A stretch of 64,000 bases of DNA. Origin: Pseudovirgaria hyperparasitica. Its lineage: Eukaryota > Ascomycota > Dothideomycetes > Acrospermales > Acrospermaceae. Where the stretch lies: NCBI RefSeq assembly GCF_010093815.1, contig NW_022985554.1, positions 1,148,999-1,212,998 of the forward strand. The letters are read 5' to 3'. The notes below the pieces were generated by a model. That model did not search any database and was not told the DNA's origin. It worked only from the letters and a program-made list of their open reading frames with translations. The position numbers were made by a program, and so were the translations under genes. Of the stretch, positions 11,101 to 21,880 are shown one piece after another (the stretch's first letter is position 1; each line of letters begins with the position of its first letter).

Positions 11101-13352
11101 CTACTCATCCTCTGCCTCTACTCTCACAAGCACTTCTTCCAAAAAGCCCTCCAAGAATCCGACCACGTCGCCGCCCATCCCCACAGGACTCTTCTCATCC
11201 CACTCATCAATCTCGCAAAACAACCTCGCCGCTTTATCGACCAGTTTCTTGATGTTCTCGTGCGCATGTATACGGCGCTGCATAGCTTCGGCACTGTCAC
11301 CACCAGCTTTGATCTGCAGATTGAGGTTATACGTGCGACGATGAAGTGCAGCCTGGAGGGCAGGCAGGACCACGCCATTCAGAGCAGTGATTTCCGCGGG
11401 ATTTTGCGGGACGTGAGTCGTGAACGGATCCGAGTTTGAGGCAGTGGATAACATGGATGCATTGGAGAGTCGGGTGGACCGGGCGGCCGATAAACGCATC
11501 GAGGCGCGGCCTTTACTGTTGGCCACAGGCGGAATAGATGACGAGATTTGAGTGGATTGTGGGACGAATGCAGGTAGAGGCTGTTGTGTCGACAAAGGTT
11601 GAAGAGGCTTTTCTTTCGGAGTTGGTGGAAGCTCGTGGAGGCTGCCGGCACTTGTGGAGGTACGATGGCCTTTGAAAGGAGGTATCGGTGGCAAGGAAAT
11701 AGGATTGTTCAGTTTGGGTACTGGAAGAGGATGCTGAGATCGAGATGACTGGGACGACTGGATTTGTGGCCTGGCAGGTTTGGGTGTCATCGGGTCATCC
11801 AGATGAAGTCCCTCCATGTCTGCCGCAATAGACTGCTGTAGGAAGTCATCGAACTCGTGAGCCATGCGACTGGCCCTCCTAGGTGTGACCACTTGTTTTG
11901 ATGGACTGGTAGTCGTATTATCTGGGACTGCAACTACTTTCGACGGTGTTTGTGGTATCCGGGTCTTGTCCGGCGACGGCGGTAGCGGTATCTTCGACGC
12001 CGAGGGAGATAATGATACAGCGGATGACAATGCAGTCTTTGTTGGGCTTGGAGGGATCTGAAGAGGGGGCTTTGACAAGCGAATCGTCTCTTGTCCTCGG
12101 TGGCTTGCATTCTCTCCTTGTCCGGGTACAGGCTTGCGCGGCGAAACCGGCCGTGTCGGTGACGAAGGAGCACCACCCAGTCTTGCATTCGCAGCGGCAT
12201 CATTCAATTGTCGAAGCCCTTGACCTCTACCGTTGTTCGGTCGGACAGTGCCAAAGTCCCAAAGATCCTCATTTATCGGTTCTCGCTGCTGTGGTGCTTC
12301 ATCGTACTCGTCGTCTGAGTCGTATGAAGATTTTCCCCTACTTGTTCGCCACCGTTCATGTCGCTCGATAAGCTCTGTAAGGTAATTCGTCCTCTTTCCC
12401 TTCCTAATAAATGGATGTCTCAGCAATTCCTTTGCTGTAGGTCGATCCCGCGGCTCCTTCTGCAAGCAGACTTCCACAAAGTCCTTGAATTGCCTACTAA
12501 ACTGAGACCCTTCTAGCTTTGGAGCCGGATTCCGCGGGATGAGAAAAAGCACCTTCATGGGATGAATGTCGGCAAAGGGAGGTTCACCTAGCGCCAATTC
12601 CAGGGCAGTGATTCCCAACGACCATATGTCTGCCTTCTGATCATGGCCTGATTGCTTGATGACTTCTGGAGCCATCCAAAAAGGTGTCCCAACAAACGTA
12701 TTCTTCTTTGTCATTGTTGCAGACAACTGGCCCGAGACGCCGAAGTCTGCAAGTTTGACTTGTCCGTTTGAACCCAGCAATACGTTGGCAGCTAAAAGTT
12801 GTTAGCAGGGGCAGTAAGATGATGGTATCTTCATATACCTTTAATATCCCTATGGAGCTTGTTATCTCCATGTAGATATTCCAATCCCTGAAGTAGCTCT
12901 CTCATTATTATCATGATGTAGTCCTCATTGATCAAGCCAGGTTTCATGAGGTCCGCGCAGCTGCCCCCCGAACAGAATTCCATTATGATCCATAGATCGG
13001 AGCCCTTGAGATAGCTTCCATAGTATCTAGTGACGTATGGCGAGTGCAGTTCTGAGAGGATGGATATCTCCTGTATGATGTCTTCGACCTCGTCTTCGGC
13101 ATTCTCGACGTCTATGACTTTTATTGCAACCGACTGGCCGTTGCGTTTATCGACTCTGAGGGTCCATTAATGAGCATTCAGGAGGACCAAAACGGGGATA
13201 TTCACCCTTTGTACACTTTGCCAAAGCTTCCACCACCTATCCATAGTTTAGTTCGCTGTCATGCCACGATATAAAATTCTCGTACCTATGCAGCTTTGCT
13301 TGGTATACAAAGTCTCTGGGTCCACAGCCCCGTCAACTGCCACGCCTGTCAT
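11101..13352 (-). CDS. STE20/GCK-family serine/threonine kinase
   Basis: Exons are 13352-13286, 13236-13206 (31 nt), 13155-12839 and 12791-11101, giving 701 residues. The kinase domain starts at about residue 17. It has the glycine loop GGGSFGKV (23-30), VAIK with Lys45, HRDIK (134-138), DFG (154-156), the GCK-type activation segment [12 protein letters not shown], and [14 protein letters not shown]. The C-terminal half is S/P-rich with SPTRP and SPSK motifs and looks disordered. A short structured tail ([30 protein letters not shown]) ends the protein. Family knowledge: germinal-centre kinases of this kind (Kic1/Nak1/Sid1 group) act in the MOR/RAM or SIN pathways controlling polarity, septation and the NDR kinases. 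Which of the fungal GCKs this is cannot be fixed from the sequence alone. All catalytic residues are present. The 31-nt exon codes for the glycine loop. Confidence 0.88.
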
Positions 13353-14423
13353 GTCTAAAGTTGCTCAATTGGCTCTTTCTGCGCTTCCTCTGCTTCTCAC
13401 TGTGTATGCGAAGATATGTGAGTGTCGTTTTGGAGGTGTCGGCGGGCTGGCCTCTGCGCCTGACTCTAGTGCAAAGCTCGGGCAGACTCGAACGTAGACG
13501 AGGGTGAGTGTGTCGGCTGAGCCTGTTTTACACTGGTTATGACACTGCGTAGTCTATGTCTAGAGCCGTATGACTCTGACCAGGTCCCACAGCCACTAGG
13601 TTGAGGTGACAATTCGGCACAGCGCAAGCAAGTCTGCTGTGTAGGGTGTCGGTCATGAGAGCGCGCGATGCAATGTTCAGGCGGTCTGGTGCCCTCAAAG
13701 AACAAAGCAAGTCCGATGATATGTGCAATGTACGGAGGCGCAGGTATAGCAGTAAGGAGGATCGACGGGTTTGGGACTGGTAGAGTGGGAAGTGTTCTGC
13801 AAGAATGGTTGTTGTTTACCTGGTGCAGGTAGTGGATCCATTAACGGTCGCGTTGGTTGGTGGGGGTGATCCCTGCCGCAATCTGCGTCACCACATAAAC
13901 AAACCTTCTCCATTGTTCGAGAACGCAACTGTTGCACGGGTTTTATATCGCGATTCATTCATGGTTACGCACGTGTCTAGACTCACTCAATGTGTACACT
14001 CTCCTGCATGCTGCGACGTTGACCAGGAGACTTGTTTCGCGTGCCTAAGCGCGGGGTGTTTGATTCGCTGGCATCATTTCCATCCAATGATTCACTATAC
14101 GATTGCGGTACATGCTGCCTTTAATGCCCAATCAATGCTGTTTTGGGGATAGAGACAGAGCATGTAACAAACATTTGCACGCCGCCATTGTTGAATGCTT
14201 GAACCTTTGAACAAACGTTCTCATTGTCGGTGAGTGCCAGTCATTTCATTTGCCCTGTTGGGGGGTATCTTTTGCATCTTTAATATCCTTACGCCATGCT
14301 AAAAACCAGACACCGGTTCCAAATGCAATGCCAATATCCACATGTACGTGTACTGAAAATGCCGCCAATGAACCATGCCTTGCTAATTCGCATCACAGGG
14401 CAGCCAAACCGCCTGTTTTCTCT
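13353..14423. other. Intergenic, no feature seen
   Basis: This 1.07-kb gap separates the start of the STE20-like kinase gene from the 3' end of the 900-residue gene; both are on the minus strand. The kinase promoter must lie here. Several short open frames exist on both strands but none has a recognisable motif, and no repeat or RNA gene was seen. Confidence 0.6.
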
Positions 14424-17126
14424 TCATCGTTCTCCTCGGAAATCTTCCGAGAAGACGGTTTCATCCTCTTCTGCTACAGGCGCAGGCGTTTTTCGTTCAC
14501 GTTGTCCACGACGCCTGTGTCGATTATAGCTGATGTTGCTCGCCGAGTCGTCAGGAGCCAGCTCTGATCGTTCATCGTCGATTCCGTCGTCAGTTTCCTC
14601 ATCCCACCTATCCATCCCGTACATGGATGCTGGAGTGCCCAAACGAACCTCCACATCCTCCGCCATGGAGCCACGCCGCGCTTGTGCGGCCATAGACAAT
14701 CCCGCACTTCTTTCTCGAAGAGCATTCCGAACAGCCTCGGCTTTCATATGCAGGCTCTCAAAAGCATCTTCCAGTGCTTCCATTCCTACATAGATTTCGC
14801 GCTCTACCTCTGCAAGTACCGCAATCTCGGTCTCCTCGTCCATCTGAACAGGCGCACCGAACGAGCTGGGAGCAGGCGTCGGACCTCGACTTATCCTTCC
14901 ACTCGGGCCTGGACTAAAGGGAGTTGGACCGCGAGAAACACCTGGACTGAACGGGGTCACATTCCTAGAGAGCGGAGTCGCTGTCGGGCCTCGAGATGGA
15001 GCGCGACTCAGGGGAGTACCGACTCCATTATCAGCACCACTCCAAAGAAAGCCGTCGAATCGACCAGAGATTAGAATTTCCCATTCCCCGCTGCTCACTG
15101 CTGCCAGTGTCGCGAGCACAGGATGTAGCTCCGCATGTTTCAGCAGAAATATGGCGCACTCAGGATTCCGCGGTAGGGTTGGCAAGCGGTATAGCCTCTG
15201 TAATGCGTGACTAGTGTGCTTCAGCAGCTCTGGTTGATGATTCTCCAGTGGTGTCTGAGATCGAGAGACTGGTATTGTCAACTGACCTCGTAAAAGAGCC
15301 GAGAAAACAGGTCTTTTTTCTTCTTCAAGCTTGGTCATGATCGCAAAGGCAAGAGTTGCATCGTCTACCTCTGGAGGGGGATCTTCAGGCTGTGCAGTAA
15401 GCCAACTCTGAACTGCTTGCTTGGTCTTCTTACTCTGTCGAATGTAATGCTCGCGATACTCTTCGGGGACGTCGATATCTACTTTCTGCATTGGCGCTTC
15501 GTGCCCTTGAAGCCCAAGCCCCGTCGAAGTAGGTGCGAGAGAGAATGGGGGCCAAGGAGGGAGCTCACGCCGCCCTGAGACATACTCGAGAATTTCTCCC
15601 CAGCTGACGCCTCTTTCCAGGTCCGTCTGTGGAGGTGCAAAGGCGCTCGAGTGGCACATTATACACTGACATCGCTCTTCTGATATATTGCGCGAGAATA
15701 CTGCCTCAAGACGATCCAGCAATCTGCGGGCAACTGAGCGATACCCGGTGGCCACAGCTAGTGAGCCATTCTTCTCCATGACCTTCGTATAATCGTTCAG
15801 GAGATTCTCAAGCGGCGCAAAGAATGCTTGAACATTGATAGCGTGGTTGTCGGAAGGCCTTGGCGATGCATATTGTTGATATGGTGCAACCGGTTTCTTG
15901 CCGACAGCCGCAGATAACAGGTTACGGGAAACAAGATGCGATAGCCCACCATTTTGTAGAAGATAGTCAACTCGTGGGTGATCAAATACAGGAGCTGGAG
16001 GAGGTGGTGGTGGTGGTGGAGGGGGCGCAGGTTGCTGCACATAAGGGTTAGATGCGGTCTTTCCTGGAGTTTCATCGGTATCATCCGCGAAGACTTCGAT
16101 AGGAGTTGGCTCTCGTGAATCTGGTGTGACTGTAGGGATTGGTGTATGCCTTACATTTGGTGTATAGGGGGTTGAAGTGACGGCTGAAATTGGGGGCGCA
16201 TCGTTGCGACACAACACTGAAGCTGTTCTCCGAGCTGGTTTTCGATCCGGAGCAATTGACGTTGCATCTGAGTCAGTCGTTGATTGAGCTACTGAGGGTA
16301 TATTGTGCGATCCTATCGAAGCACTCCGTCCGGGTGGGTGCGCATTGGGACTGAGCGGTCTTATGCTTGGAGCGGCTTTCTTTGGTGTCTCGAGACTGCT
16401 GCTGCGCATAGAGTATTCTGTGTCCCTTGTCACGTCCGATACATTGTCCGCCAACGTGCTCTCTCGAAGGCTTGAGCGTGAAGTCGAGAATTTAGGTCCA
16501 GTCGACGTCCGCGAGGGGCTCTCCGTGCTTCTCCGGCTTTTTGAAGCTTCTTCCATTGTACGTTCTGCCGATCGCCGTGTGCTTTGCCTGCTCTCTGATC
16601 TCCTCTGTTCTGACGCCGCCGTTGCCGTGAGAGGTGGACTCGGGGGTGCGGTTGCAGCTCGACGTTCTCCGGACGTTGGTTTGTCTCTACTGGTGTGACC
16701 TAGGTCCGTGGGGTCGGGGGTGTAGACAGCGGCTTTTGGAGCAGGCAACGAGTCTTTGCTACCCACGGCCTCTCTACTATGGGCTTTCGAAAAGGAAGGA
16801 TATGGTAGACTTGTTTTGGAGGCGCCAGGGGAGTCTGGGGGTCTCCGATCCATCTCAGGGACGACGGACATTTTACGTGACGAGTGGGAATGATGGGAGG
16901 ATGATTTCTTGTGGCGATGATGGCGGACATCCGCGTCACGAATGGGGTCCTTGGAAGAGGTCGAGGTTTTCGACCGACTCGAGCGAGAGGAAGTTTTGTG
17001 ACGGTCGCGGCGTTCTCTGTCTTTGGCTTTGTCTTTGTCCTTCTCCTCCTCACTGTCCTTGAACCTTGGGCTGTCTCGGTCGCTCTCTTTCTTACGACGC
17101 CGGCTCTCCGAGTCTCTGCTCAACAT
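14424..17126 (-). CDS. Conserved fungal protein with RS-like N-terminus
   Basis: A single-exon gene of 900 residues. Residues 1-100 are dominated by R/S/K/D/E (MLSRDSESRRRKKESDRD and so on), like an RS or nuclear-speckle tail. Residues 100-350 are S/T/P-rich. A polyproline block (about ten Pro) near 370 precedes a folded core of about 375-700. The core starts FDHPRVDYLLQNGGLSHLV and holds a Cys motif RCQCIMCHSS, then GVSWGEILEYVSGRRELPPWPPF. Near 730-760 a GPTPFSPG-type repeat occurs, then an acidic helical part (ETEIAVLAEVEREIYVGMEA). I do not recognise a catalytic domain. From memory, some databases carry an automatic label of 5-methylcytosine G/T mismatch-specific DNA glycosylase for fungal proteins like this; nothing visible here supports that activity. 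A nuclear location is inferred only from the RS-like tail. Confidence 0.75.
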   Translation of the reverse strand: MLSRDSESRRRKKESDRDSPRFKDSEEEKDKDKAKDRERRDRHKTSSRSSRSKTSTSSKDPIRDADVRHHRHKKSSSHHSHSSRKMSVVPEMDRRPPDSPGASKTSLPYPSFSKAHSREAVGSKDSLPAPKAAVYTPDPTDLGHTSRDKPTSGERRAATAPPSPPLTATAASEQRRSESRQSTRRSAERTMEEASKSRRSTESPSRTSTGPKFSTSRSSLRESTLADNVSDVTRDTEYSMRSSSLETPKKAAPSIRPLSPNAHPPGRSASIGSHNIPSVAQSTTDSDATSIAPDRKPARRTASVLCRNDAPPISAVTSTPYTPNVRHTPIPTVTPDSREPTPIEVFADDTDETPGKTASNPYVQQPAPPPPPPPPPPAPVFDHPRVDYLLQNGGLSHLVSRNLLSAAVGKKPVAPYQQYASPRPSDNHAINVQAFFAPLENLLNDYTKVMEKNGSLAVATGYRSVARRLLDRLEAVFSRNISEERCQCIMCHSSAFAPPQTDLERGVSWGEILEYVSGRRELPPWPPFSLAPTSTGLGLQGHEAPMQKVDIDVPEEYREHYIRQSKKTKQAVQSWLTAQPEDPPPEVDDATLAFAIMTKLEEEKRPVFSALLRGQLTIPVSRSQTPLENHQPELLKHTSHALQRLYRLPTLPRNPECAIFLLKHAELHPVLATLAAVSSGEWEILISGRFDGFLWSGADNGVGTPLSRAPSRGPTATPLSRNVTPFSPGVSRGPTPFSPGPSGRISRGPTPAPSSFGAPVQMDEETEIAVLAEVEREIYVGMEALEDAFESLHMKAEAVRNALRERSAGLSMAAQARRGSMAEDVEVRLGTPASMYGMDRWDEETDDGIDDERSELAPDDSASNISYNRHRRRGQRERKTPAPVAEEDETVFSEDFRGER

Positions 17127-17599
17127 GATTTTAACCCAGTGGCATCAGGAAGATTGGAGTGTGGGCGTGCAGGGAAGGCTGATCTAGAGAGGCGGAGATG
17201 CAAGGACGGCTAGCAAACAAGGCACATTAATTGGCTGGTGAGGTGACGGAGCTGCTTCTGCACTGCGCCGCACCGAGCAATGAGAGGGCGCGAAGAAAGG
17301 AGGGGGTGTGGTCGTACAGTAGAAAGCGGTCGCCAAGAGCAGTTGGGAGAGCTTGAGTGGTGAGATTGAGAGTGAGGTAGAGTGAGTGAGGTAACAGTGA
17401 ATGTGAATGAGTGGTGCAGTGCAGGTGAATACCTACAGATAACTTGACTTGACACTGGCGCTTGTCCACGGGCCAAGTTTGACGTGGCTGCGGGACACGC
17501 GCATGGGTTTTCTTAGCACCGGGCTGTCAGATATCAGGCCACAATTTCAACCTCAGGCTACAACTTCGACCTCAATCGACGCGACGAGACCTGCAAAGC
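17127..17599. other. Intergenic, promoter side of the 900-residue gene
   Basis: This 470-nt stretch lies upstream of the RS-like gene (minus strand) and merges into the ankyrin relic (plus strand). It contains a degenerate run built on GAGTGAGGT/GTGAGATTGAGAGTGAG at about 17350-17400. It probably contains the promoter of the minus-strand gene. No ORF can be supported. Confidence 0.5.
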
Positions 17600-18690
17600 T
17601 CCAGATCTCCAAAGGCGGTGATTTCCGGGTCGACAAGAACATTGTGACATTGGAGCGAGCATCATGCGAAGGCTACAATTGCCTTTCCCGGTGCGTCACT
17701 GGAATGGAACGTTGACCCGAACGTCAAGGGGATCAAGTATGACAACGCTCTCCAGGCAGGCACCTTCAATAGCCATGTTGACATTGTGAGGATGCTTCTG
17801 CGTCATTGGGCGAAGATCAATGCGCACAATCATTGTTCGATACCACCAGATATAGAGGTTATCAAAGAATGATAGGCCTTTTGATGCTTGGCGGCATCGA
17901 CAATCGCTACAAGAGGCTTTTTATAGGGGTGATCTCGAGACTGTCGAGTTACTGATAGAACAGAATCACAATTTCAATGAGTACGCGGGACTGTACAGAA
18001 GTCCCGTTCACTCGACAGTATACAAATCTCACAAGACCGTGGCTGAAGTTTTGATAGTTGCAGGTGCAAATGTTAACATTTATGATTGGGCATTTAGGTC
18101 TCCTCCCCAATTATATTGCAGCAAAATCCGGAATGGCAGCCAGATCGATGATTTCAGTATGCTTCTCACAAATGGAGAGTTTTCCAGGCGCCTGCTACAT
18201 TTAGTCACGATACCCTCCAAGTAGCATCGCGTAATGGCAATGAATTATGTGTGGACACTAATCGCCAGGGGTGGAAGGCGATGTCAATGCTAAATTAGGT
18301 ATGTATAGTTGTAGTTTTCAGATTGCTTATCGTTGGGAACATCATGGTGTTATACAGTCCCTCTTGAACACAGCGCAGACCACAGTGGTAGCAAAGAATG
18401 TTATGGAAGAGCTACACAATCTACTGCAGCTGGACATTATCATGACACTATACCCAGCTTCTACGGAAATCTGGTGCCAACGTCGATGCCCTAGGTGGCC
18501 ATTATGTATCGCTGTTGCAGGTCGCTGTGGCAAGGGAAACTCCGTTCAGGAAGTGCAAATACTTCTCAACATGGGCGCATACGCTAACATACCAGGAGCT
18601 CACACCGAGACGGCCATAGAACGCTCAGCAGGCCCGAAAAGTTGCAGCTATTTCTCTACCTTATCGAACCAGCATAAAGGTGATATGACG
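17600..18690 (+). pseudogene. Ankyrin-repeat gene, decayed
   Basis: Pieces of ankyrin repeats occur in order on the + strand but in changing frames. They include NALQAGTFNSHVDIVRMLL (about 17738), AFYRGDLETVELLIEQ (about 17915), KTVAEVLIVAGANVNIYD (about 18030), HDTLQVASRNGNELCV (about 18208) and EGDVNAKLG (about 18280). GANVDALGGHYVSLLQVAVA (about 18476) and VQEVQILLNMGAYANIPGA (about 18545) follow. The TPL/ALQ-A-GH-IV-LLL-GANVN pattern is recognisable throughout. Stops and frame changes separate nearly every repeat, and no start codon or N-terminal domain is visible. Ankyrin repeats mediate protein binding, often at the C-terminus of NACHT/NLR-like or HET proteins in fungi. This copy is dead, and the upstream effector domain, if any, is gone. 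Confidence 0.8.
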
Positions 18691-18956
18691 GAGTCCAACC
18701 GAATGGGTTTACAACCACAAGACACGGGCTCAGAGCAATGTGATCGTTGTCACTCAAGCCCACTCACCGAACTGAAGCCGCATATCACGCCTAAGGTCCG
18801 TTTGCGAAATATTCTGGGACGGCTGGTGCTTTGCAGAGTATATCAAAATGAATTTACGGGATTAATCCCTGATGATCCCTCAAGAAGAAAGCTACATTTC
18901 GCGGACTACTCGTATAGTGAAAGGAACCTCAAAAGTATCAGATTTTGTGACTCTAC

Positions 18957-19673
18957 CTACAACTCCTGCCCGAAGGCAAAAGGAAATCCGGGGGCCTGGG
19001 CATCACATGATGATCTGACTGTGAATGCGCTGTTCTCAACTTGATCGCCAGCCACAATTCGACCTGAGGGCGCCGTGATGCTATAGGTAAATCTCCCTCC
19101 ACTCTGAGCTCCTGCGAACACAAATCTTATAGGGTAGTACCTCTTTGCAAGGAGATATACATTGAAGAATACATTGCCTCGCCCAGGCGGATTGAACTGA
19201 TAGCTCACTAATGCCTCCCTATTTGTTCCGTTCCAGAATGCAGTCGCTTCAGGGCCGATCCAGGTATACAAAGCGTCGTCAACGTCGTTCAACTGAATGG
19301 TGTATGTTCCGGTCTCGCACGCATAAAGATATGCGCGGTGATTAATCGCGTACTGTGTCTTGACGAGATTGACAGTGGATCCATATATGGGCCCTGCTGG
19401 ACCTCCCTCTGCACTGCCGATAGGTAATCCGATGGTGCGTGTGGTGCCGGTATAGATGGGTACTGTGGTCTTGAGAGCGGCTGGATTGAAGCTTGGGTAT
19501 CCTGGTGCGGTATTGCTTGCAGAATTGTTGTAGTAAGCCCATTCCCAGCCGGCGTTGGGGCAGAAGATCGGGAGAGAAGGGCACGAAGGATCGAATGGTG
19601 GAATGACGATTGAGCTGGCCAATGACATGAGTGCCATGAACTGGACAAAGAGGTGGTACCTTGAAATATGCAT
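18957..19673 (-). CDS. Secreted GLEYA-domain (adhesin-like) protein
   Basis: A single exon encodes 238 residues. A signal peptide covers about 1-22 (hydrophobic FVQFMALMSLASS). The mature part begins with Pro/Cys-rich sequence (DPSCPSLPIFCPNAGWEW). It then carries the GLEYA/PA14-like core: GTYTIQLNDVDDALYTWIGPEA near 146-168, NREALVSYQF, VYLLAKRYYPIRFVFAG, and GGRFTYSITAPSG. Family knowledge: GLEYA domains are beta-sandwich lectin-like modules at the tips of fungal cell-wall adhesins and bind glycans with calcium. This protein has no Ser/Thr-rich stalk and no GPI-anchor signal, so it would be secreted free rather than wall-anchored. It is divergent from the DUF1593 gene at 20357 and shares a 683-nt spacer with it. 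The ATG at 19673 is the only one giving a signal peptide. Confidence 0.85.
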   Translation of the reverse strand: MHISRYHLFVQFMALMSLASSIVIPPFDPSCPSLPIFCPNAGWEWAYYNNSASNTAPGYPSFNPAALKTTVPIYTGTTRTIGLPIGSAEGGPAGPIYGSTVNLVKTQYAINHRAYLYACETGTYTIQLNDVDDALYTWIGPEATAFWNGTNREALVSYQFNPPGRGNVFFNVYLLAKRYYPIRFVFAGAQSGGRFTYSITAPSGRIVAGDQVENSAFTVRSSCDAQAPGFPFAFGQEL

Positions 19674-20356
19674 TTTAATCCTATAGGGAATTTCTTGGTT
19701 GATGATGTTAGATTACAGATTGCTTGATGTCCTACCTTTTATACACTATTCCAGTCACACATGAGTGCATTCTTTGTTGCCGAGGGCAGAGAGGTTTCAA
19801 AAGTCGGAATGCACTTTTCGTCGTTTCAGCCAGCCTGTGAGATGTCTTGGGCGCCATCGGAGGCGATATGGACGATATATCATAGTTTGGCTTTAAATAG
19901 CGTATTCATTGTCTTAGTATGCGTTGAAATCAGTGACACAGGTCTAAGACCCATAGCTTCGGAAGTCGACACATAGTTCTGGTAGCTTTTCCATATAAGG
20001 TTCACATTTGCCTTGACGTGGTACAAGCCCACCGGGTTTTATTCTCCGGAATTTCCACATTTGAATTTCCTATTTGGGAAACGACCCCGGATTTTACCTC
20101 AGCTCCATATTTCCCCACGCGGCAACGCTTGCTTTTTCGGCAGATCACGGGCCCAAAATCAACTACCGTCTTCTGTTGTCATCAGATCCCGGTTTTGAAT
20201 AGTCCGTCGCGGGGTTCGCCCGATGCTTATATCAACGTCACGAGACAGTAAGATTCAGAGTGACTAGATGTAAGGAGTGCATAAGAGCACGAATGCCCGG
20301 CTCGTGAGTAGATGTTCACACGGCTTGTATACAGAGGTTGATAACGAGAATCTGCA
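19674..20356. promoter_or_regulatory. Divergent promoter region between two secreted-protein genes
   Basis: This 683-nt non-coding spacer lies between the start codons of the GLEYA gene (minus) and the DUF1593 gene (plus). Both products carry signal peptides. TATA-like sequences occur near 19736-19744 (TTTTATACA) and at several points towards the plus-strand gene. Co-regulation is an inference from the head-to-head layout only. No operator motif was identified. Confidence 0.45.
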
Positions 20357-21880
20357 ATGAGAACCGCCAAAATCGCCAGTATACTCACTGTAACAAGTGC
20401 ACTACTATGTCACTTATCCGTGTTCGCCGCGGAACAACCACGATGTAAGCCATGGACAGTCGACAAGAAACATCGAATTTTCGTAGCAACGGACATTTCC
20501 AACGAGCCTGATGACGCAATGTCCCTCATTCGCATGCTCGTCCACTCAGATCAATACCACATTGAAGGAATTGCAGCAGTTACTTCCACATGGCTGAATG
20601 CCTCGACATACCCCGACCATATCGAGGAGATTATCAATGCATACGCCTTGGTTCAAGACAACCTCCAAACTCATGGACACGGCCAATTTCCCACTGCAGA
20701 CACTCTCCTGTCGAAAGTCACGACTGGCCCCAAGATGTACGGCCTCACAGCCATCGAGTCTCTGCAAGCAGGAAACAACTCTTCACCCGGCGCACAACTC
20801 CTCCTTGCGGCCGTCGACGCATCCCCTGAGCCACTGTACGCGCAAGCATGGGGCGGTGCAAATCTCATCGCCGAAGCCCTCTGGGTAGCAAACGCCACCA
20901 AAACGCCCTCCGAATTCGCCATATTCACGTCTAAACTGCGCGTCTACAGCATCTCCGACCAGGACAACACAGGAGCCTGGGCCCGGATGCACTTCCCCGG
21001 CGTCCGCTGGATCGCATCCGTGCACGGCTGGAACGCATACGCCATGGCCGCATGGACAGGCATCAGCGGGGAAGACAACTACTCACAAGATAAAGGCGGC
21101 CCAGACACATCCCTCGTGTCCCCTTCCTGGCTTGCAGAGCACGTGCAGATTGGACCGCTCGGTACGCATTACCCGGACGTGCTGTATATCATGGAAGGCG
21201 ATACACCATCCCTCTTCTACACGTTCAACAACGGTCTCGGGAACCCTGAGTTTCCAGCATGGGGCAGTTGGGGCGGGCGGTACACACCGAGCATGCTTGG
21301 CGGGAACCATTACGGTGATAACGTGGATACTGTTCTGGGCCATGATGGGCGAATGTATACGAGCAACAAGGCCACTGTATGGCGCTGGCGTGCGGCGTAT
21401 CAGTGGGAAATGGCGGCACGCATGCAGTGGACTCTGCAACCGTATGTAACTGGGTCGAATACCATACATCCACCTGTCGTTGTCATCAATGGGTCGTGTG
21501 GAAGCCATCATATCGAGTTAACGGCTAAAGCTGGCAGCACAATCACGCTCGATGCTACAGACTCGTATGATCTCGACGGCAGTACGCTGGAATTCACATG
21601 GTTTCACTATCGTGAGCCTTCTATGACCCAGAATTCGTATTCAGAAGTGCCTTTGCTGAACTTTACGTTCGCAGGTGGGTCGAATAATCGGATTGTGAGT
21701 ATACAGTTGCCAGCAGAAAGCGACGCGTGCAGGTCACCTACAAGAGTGAATAAGCTGGTGGATGCGGGTGTTGTGTGTCAGCAGTATCATTTGATTCTAC
21801 AGGCCACGAATCAAGGGACGACACCGATCACGAGGTATCGAAGGGTGTTAGTGAAAACTGATCCTGGCAATGGGATGTAG
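20357..21880 (+). CDS. Secreted DUF1593 / Sde182-type nucleoside hydrolase-like protein
   Basis: A single exon encodes 507 residues. The signal peptide spans about 1-24 (cleavage near VFA-AEQ). The N-terminal domain (30-330) is the nucleoside-hydrolase-like fold named DUF1593 or cellulose-binding Sde182 N-terminal domain. It shows RIFVATDISNEPDDAMSLIR, where the D-x-x-N/D-E-x-D-D cluster matches the metal-binding site of nucleoside hydrolases. It also shows HIEGIAAVTSTW, LYAQAWGGANLIAEAL, and GDTPSLFYTFNNGLGNPEFPAWGSWGGRY. The C-terminal domain (about 395-507) is Ig-like with TITLDATDSYDLDGSTLEFTW and ends near TRYRRVLVKT. Family members occur in bacteria and plant-associated fungi; the substrate is not established. 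It is probably extracellular. The length matches the family, and it is intact. Confidence 0.9.
   Translation: MRTAKIASILTVTSALLCHLSVFAAEQPRCKPWTVDKKHRIFVATDISNEPDDAMSLIRMLVHSDQYHIEGIAAVTSTWLNASTYPDHIEEIINAYALVQDNLQTHGHGQFPTADTLLSKVTTGPKMYGLTAIESLQAGNNSSPGAQLLLAAVDASPEPLYAQAWGGANLIAEALWVANATKTPSEFAIFTSKLRVYSISDQDNTGAWARMHFPGVRWIASVHGWNAYAMAAWTGISGEDNYSQDKGGPDTSLVSPSWLAEHVQIGPLGTHYPDVLYIMEGDTPSLFYTFNNGLGNPEFPAWGSWGGRYTPSMLGGNHYGDNVDTVLGHDGRMYTSNKATVWRWRAAYQWEMAARMQWTLQPYVTGSNTIHPPVVVINGSCGSHHIELTAKAGSTITLDATDSYDLDGSTLEFTWFHYREPSMTQNSYSEVPLLNFTFAGGSNNRIVSIQLPAESDACRSPTRVNKLVDAGVVCQQYHLILQATNQGTTPITRYRRVLVKTDPGNGM

Noticed and set aside
10647-11252. Open frame of 201 codons running through the GT/GA microsatellite
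   Set aside because: The coding look comes from the dinucleotide repeat, which is open in several frames on both strands. The rest overlaps the 3' end of the kinase gene on the opposite strand.
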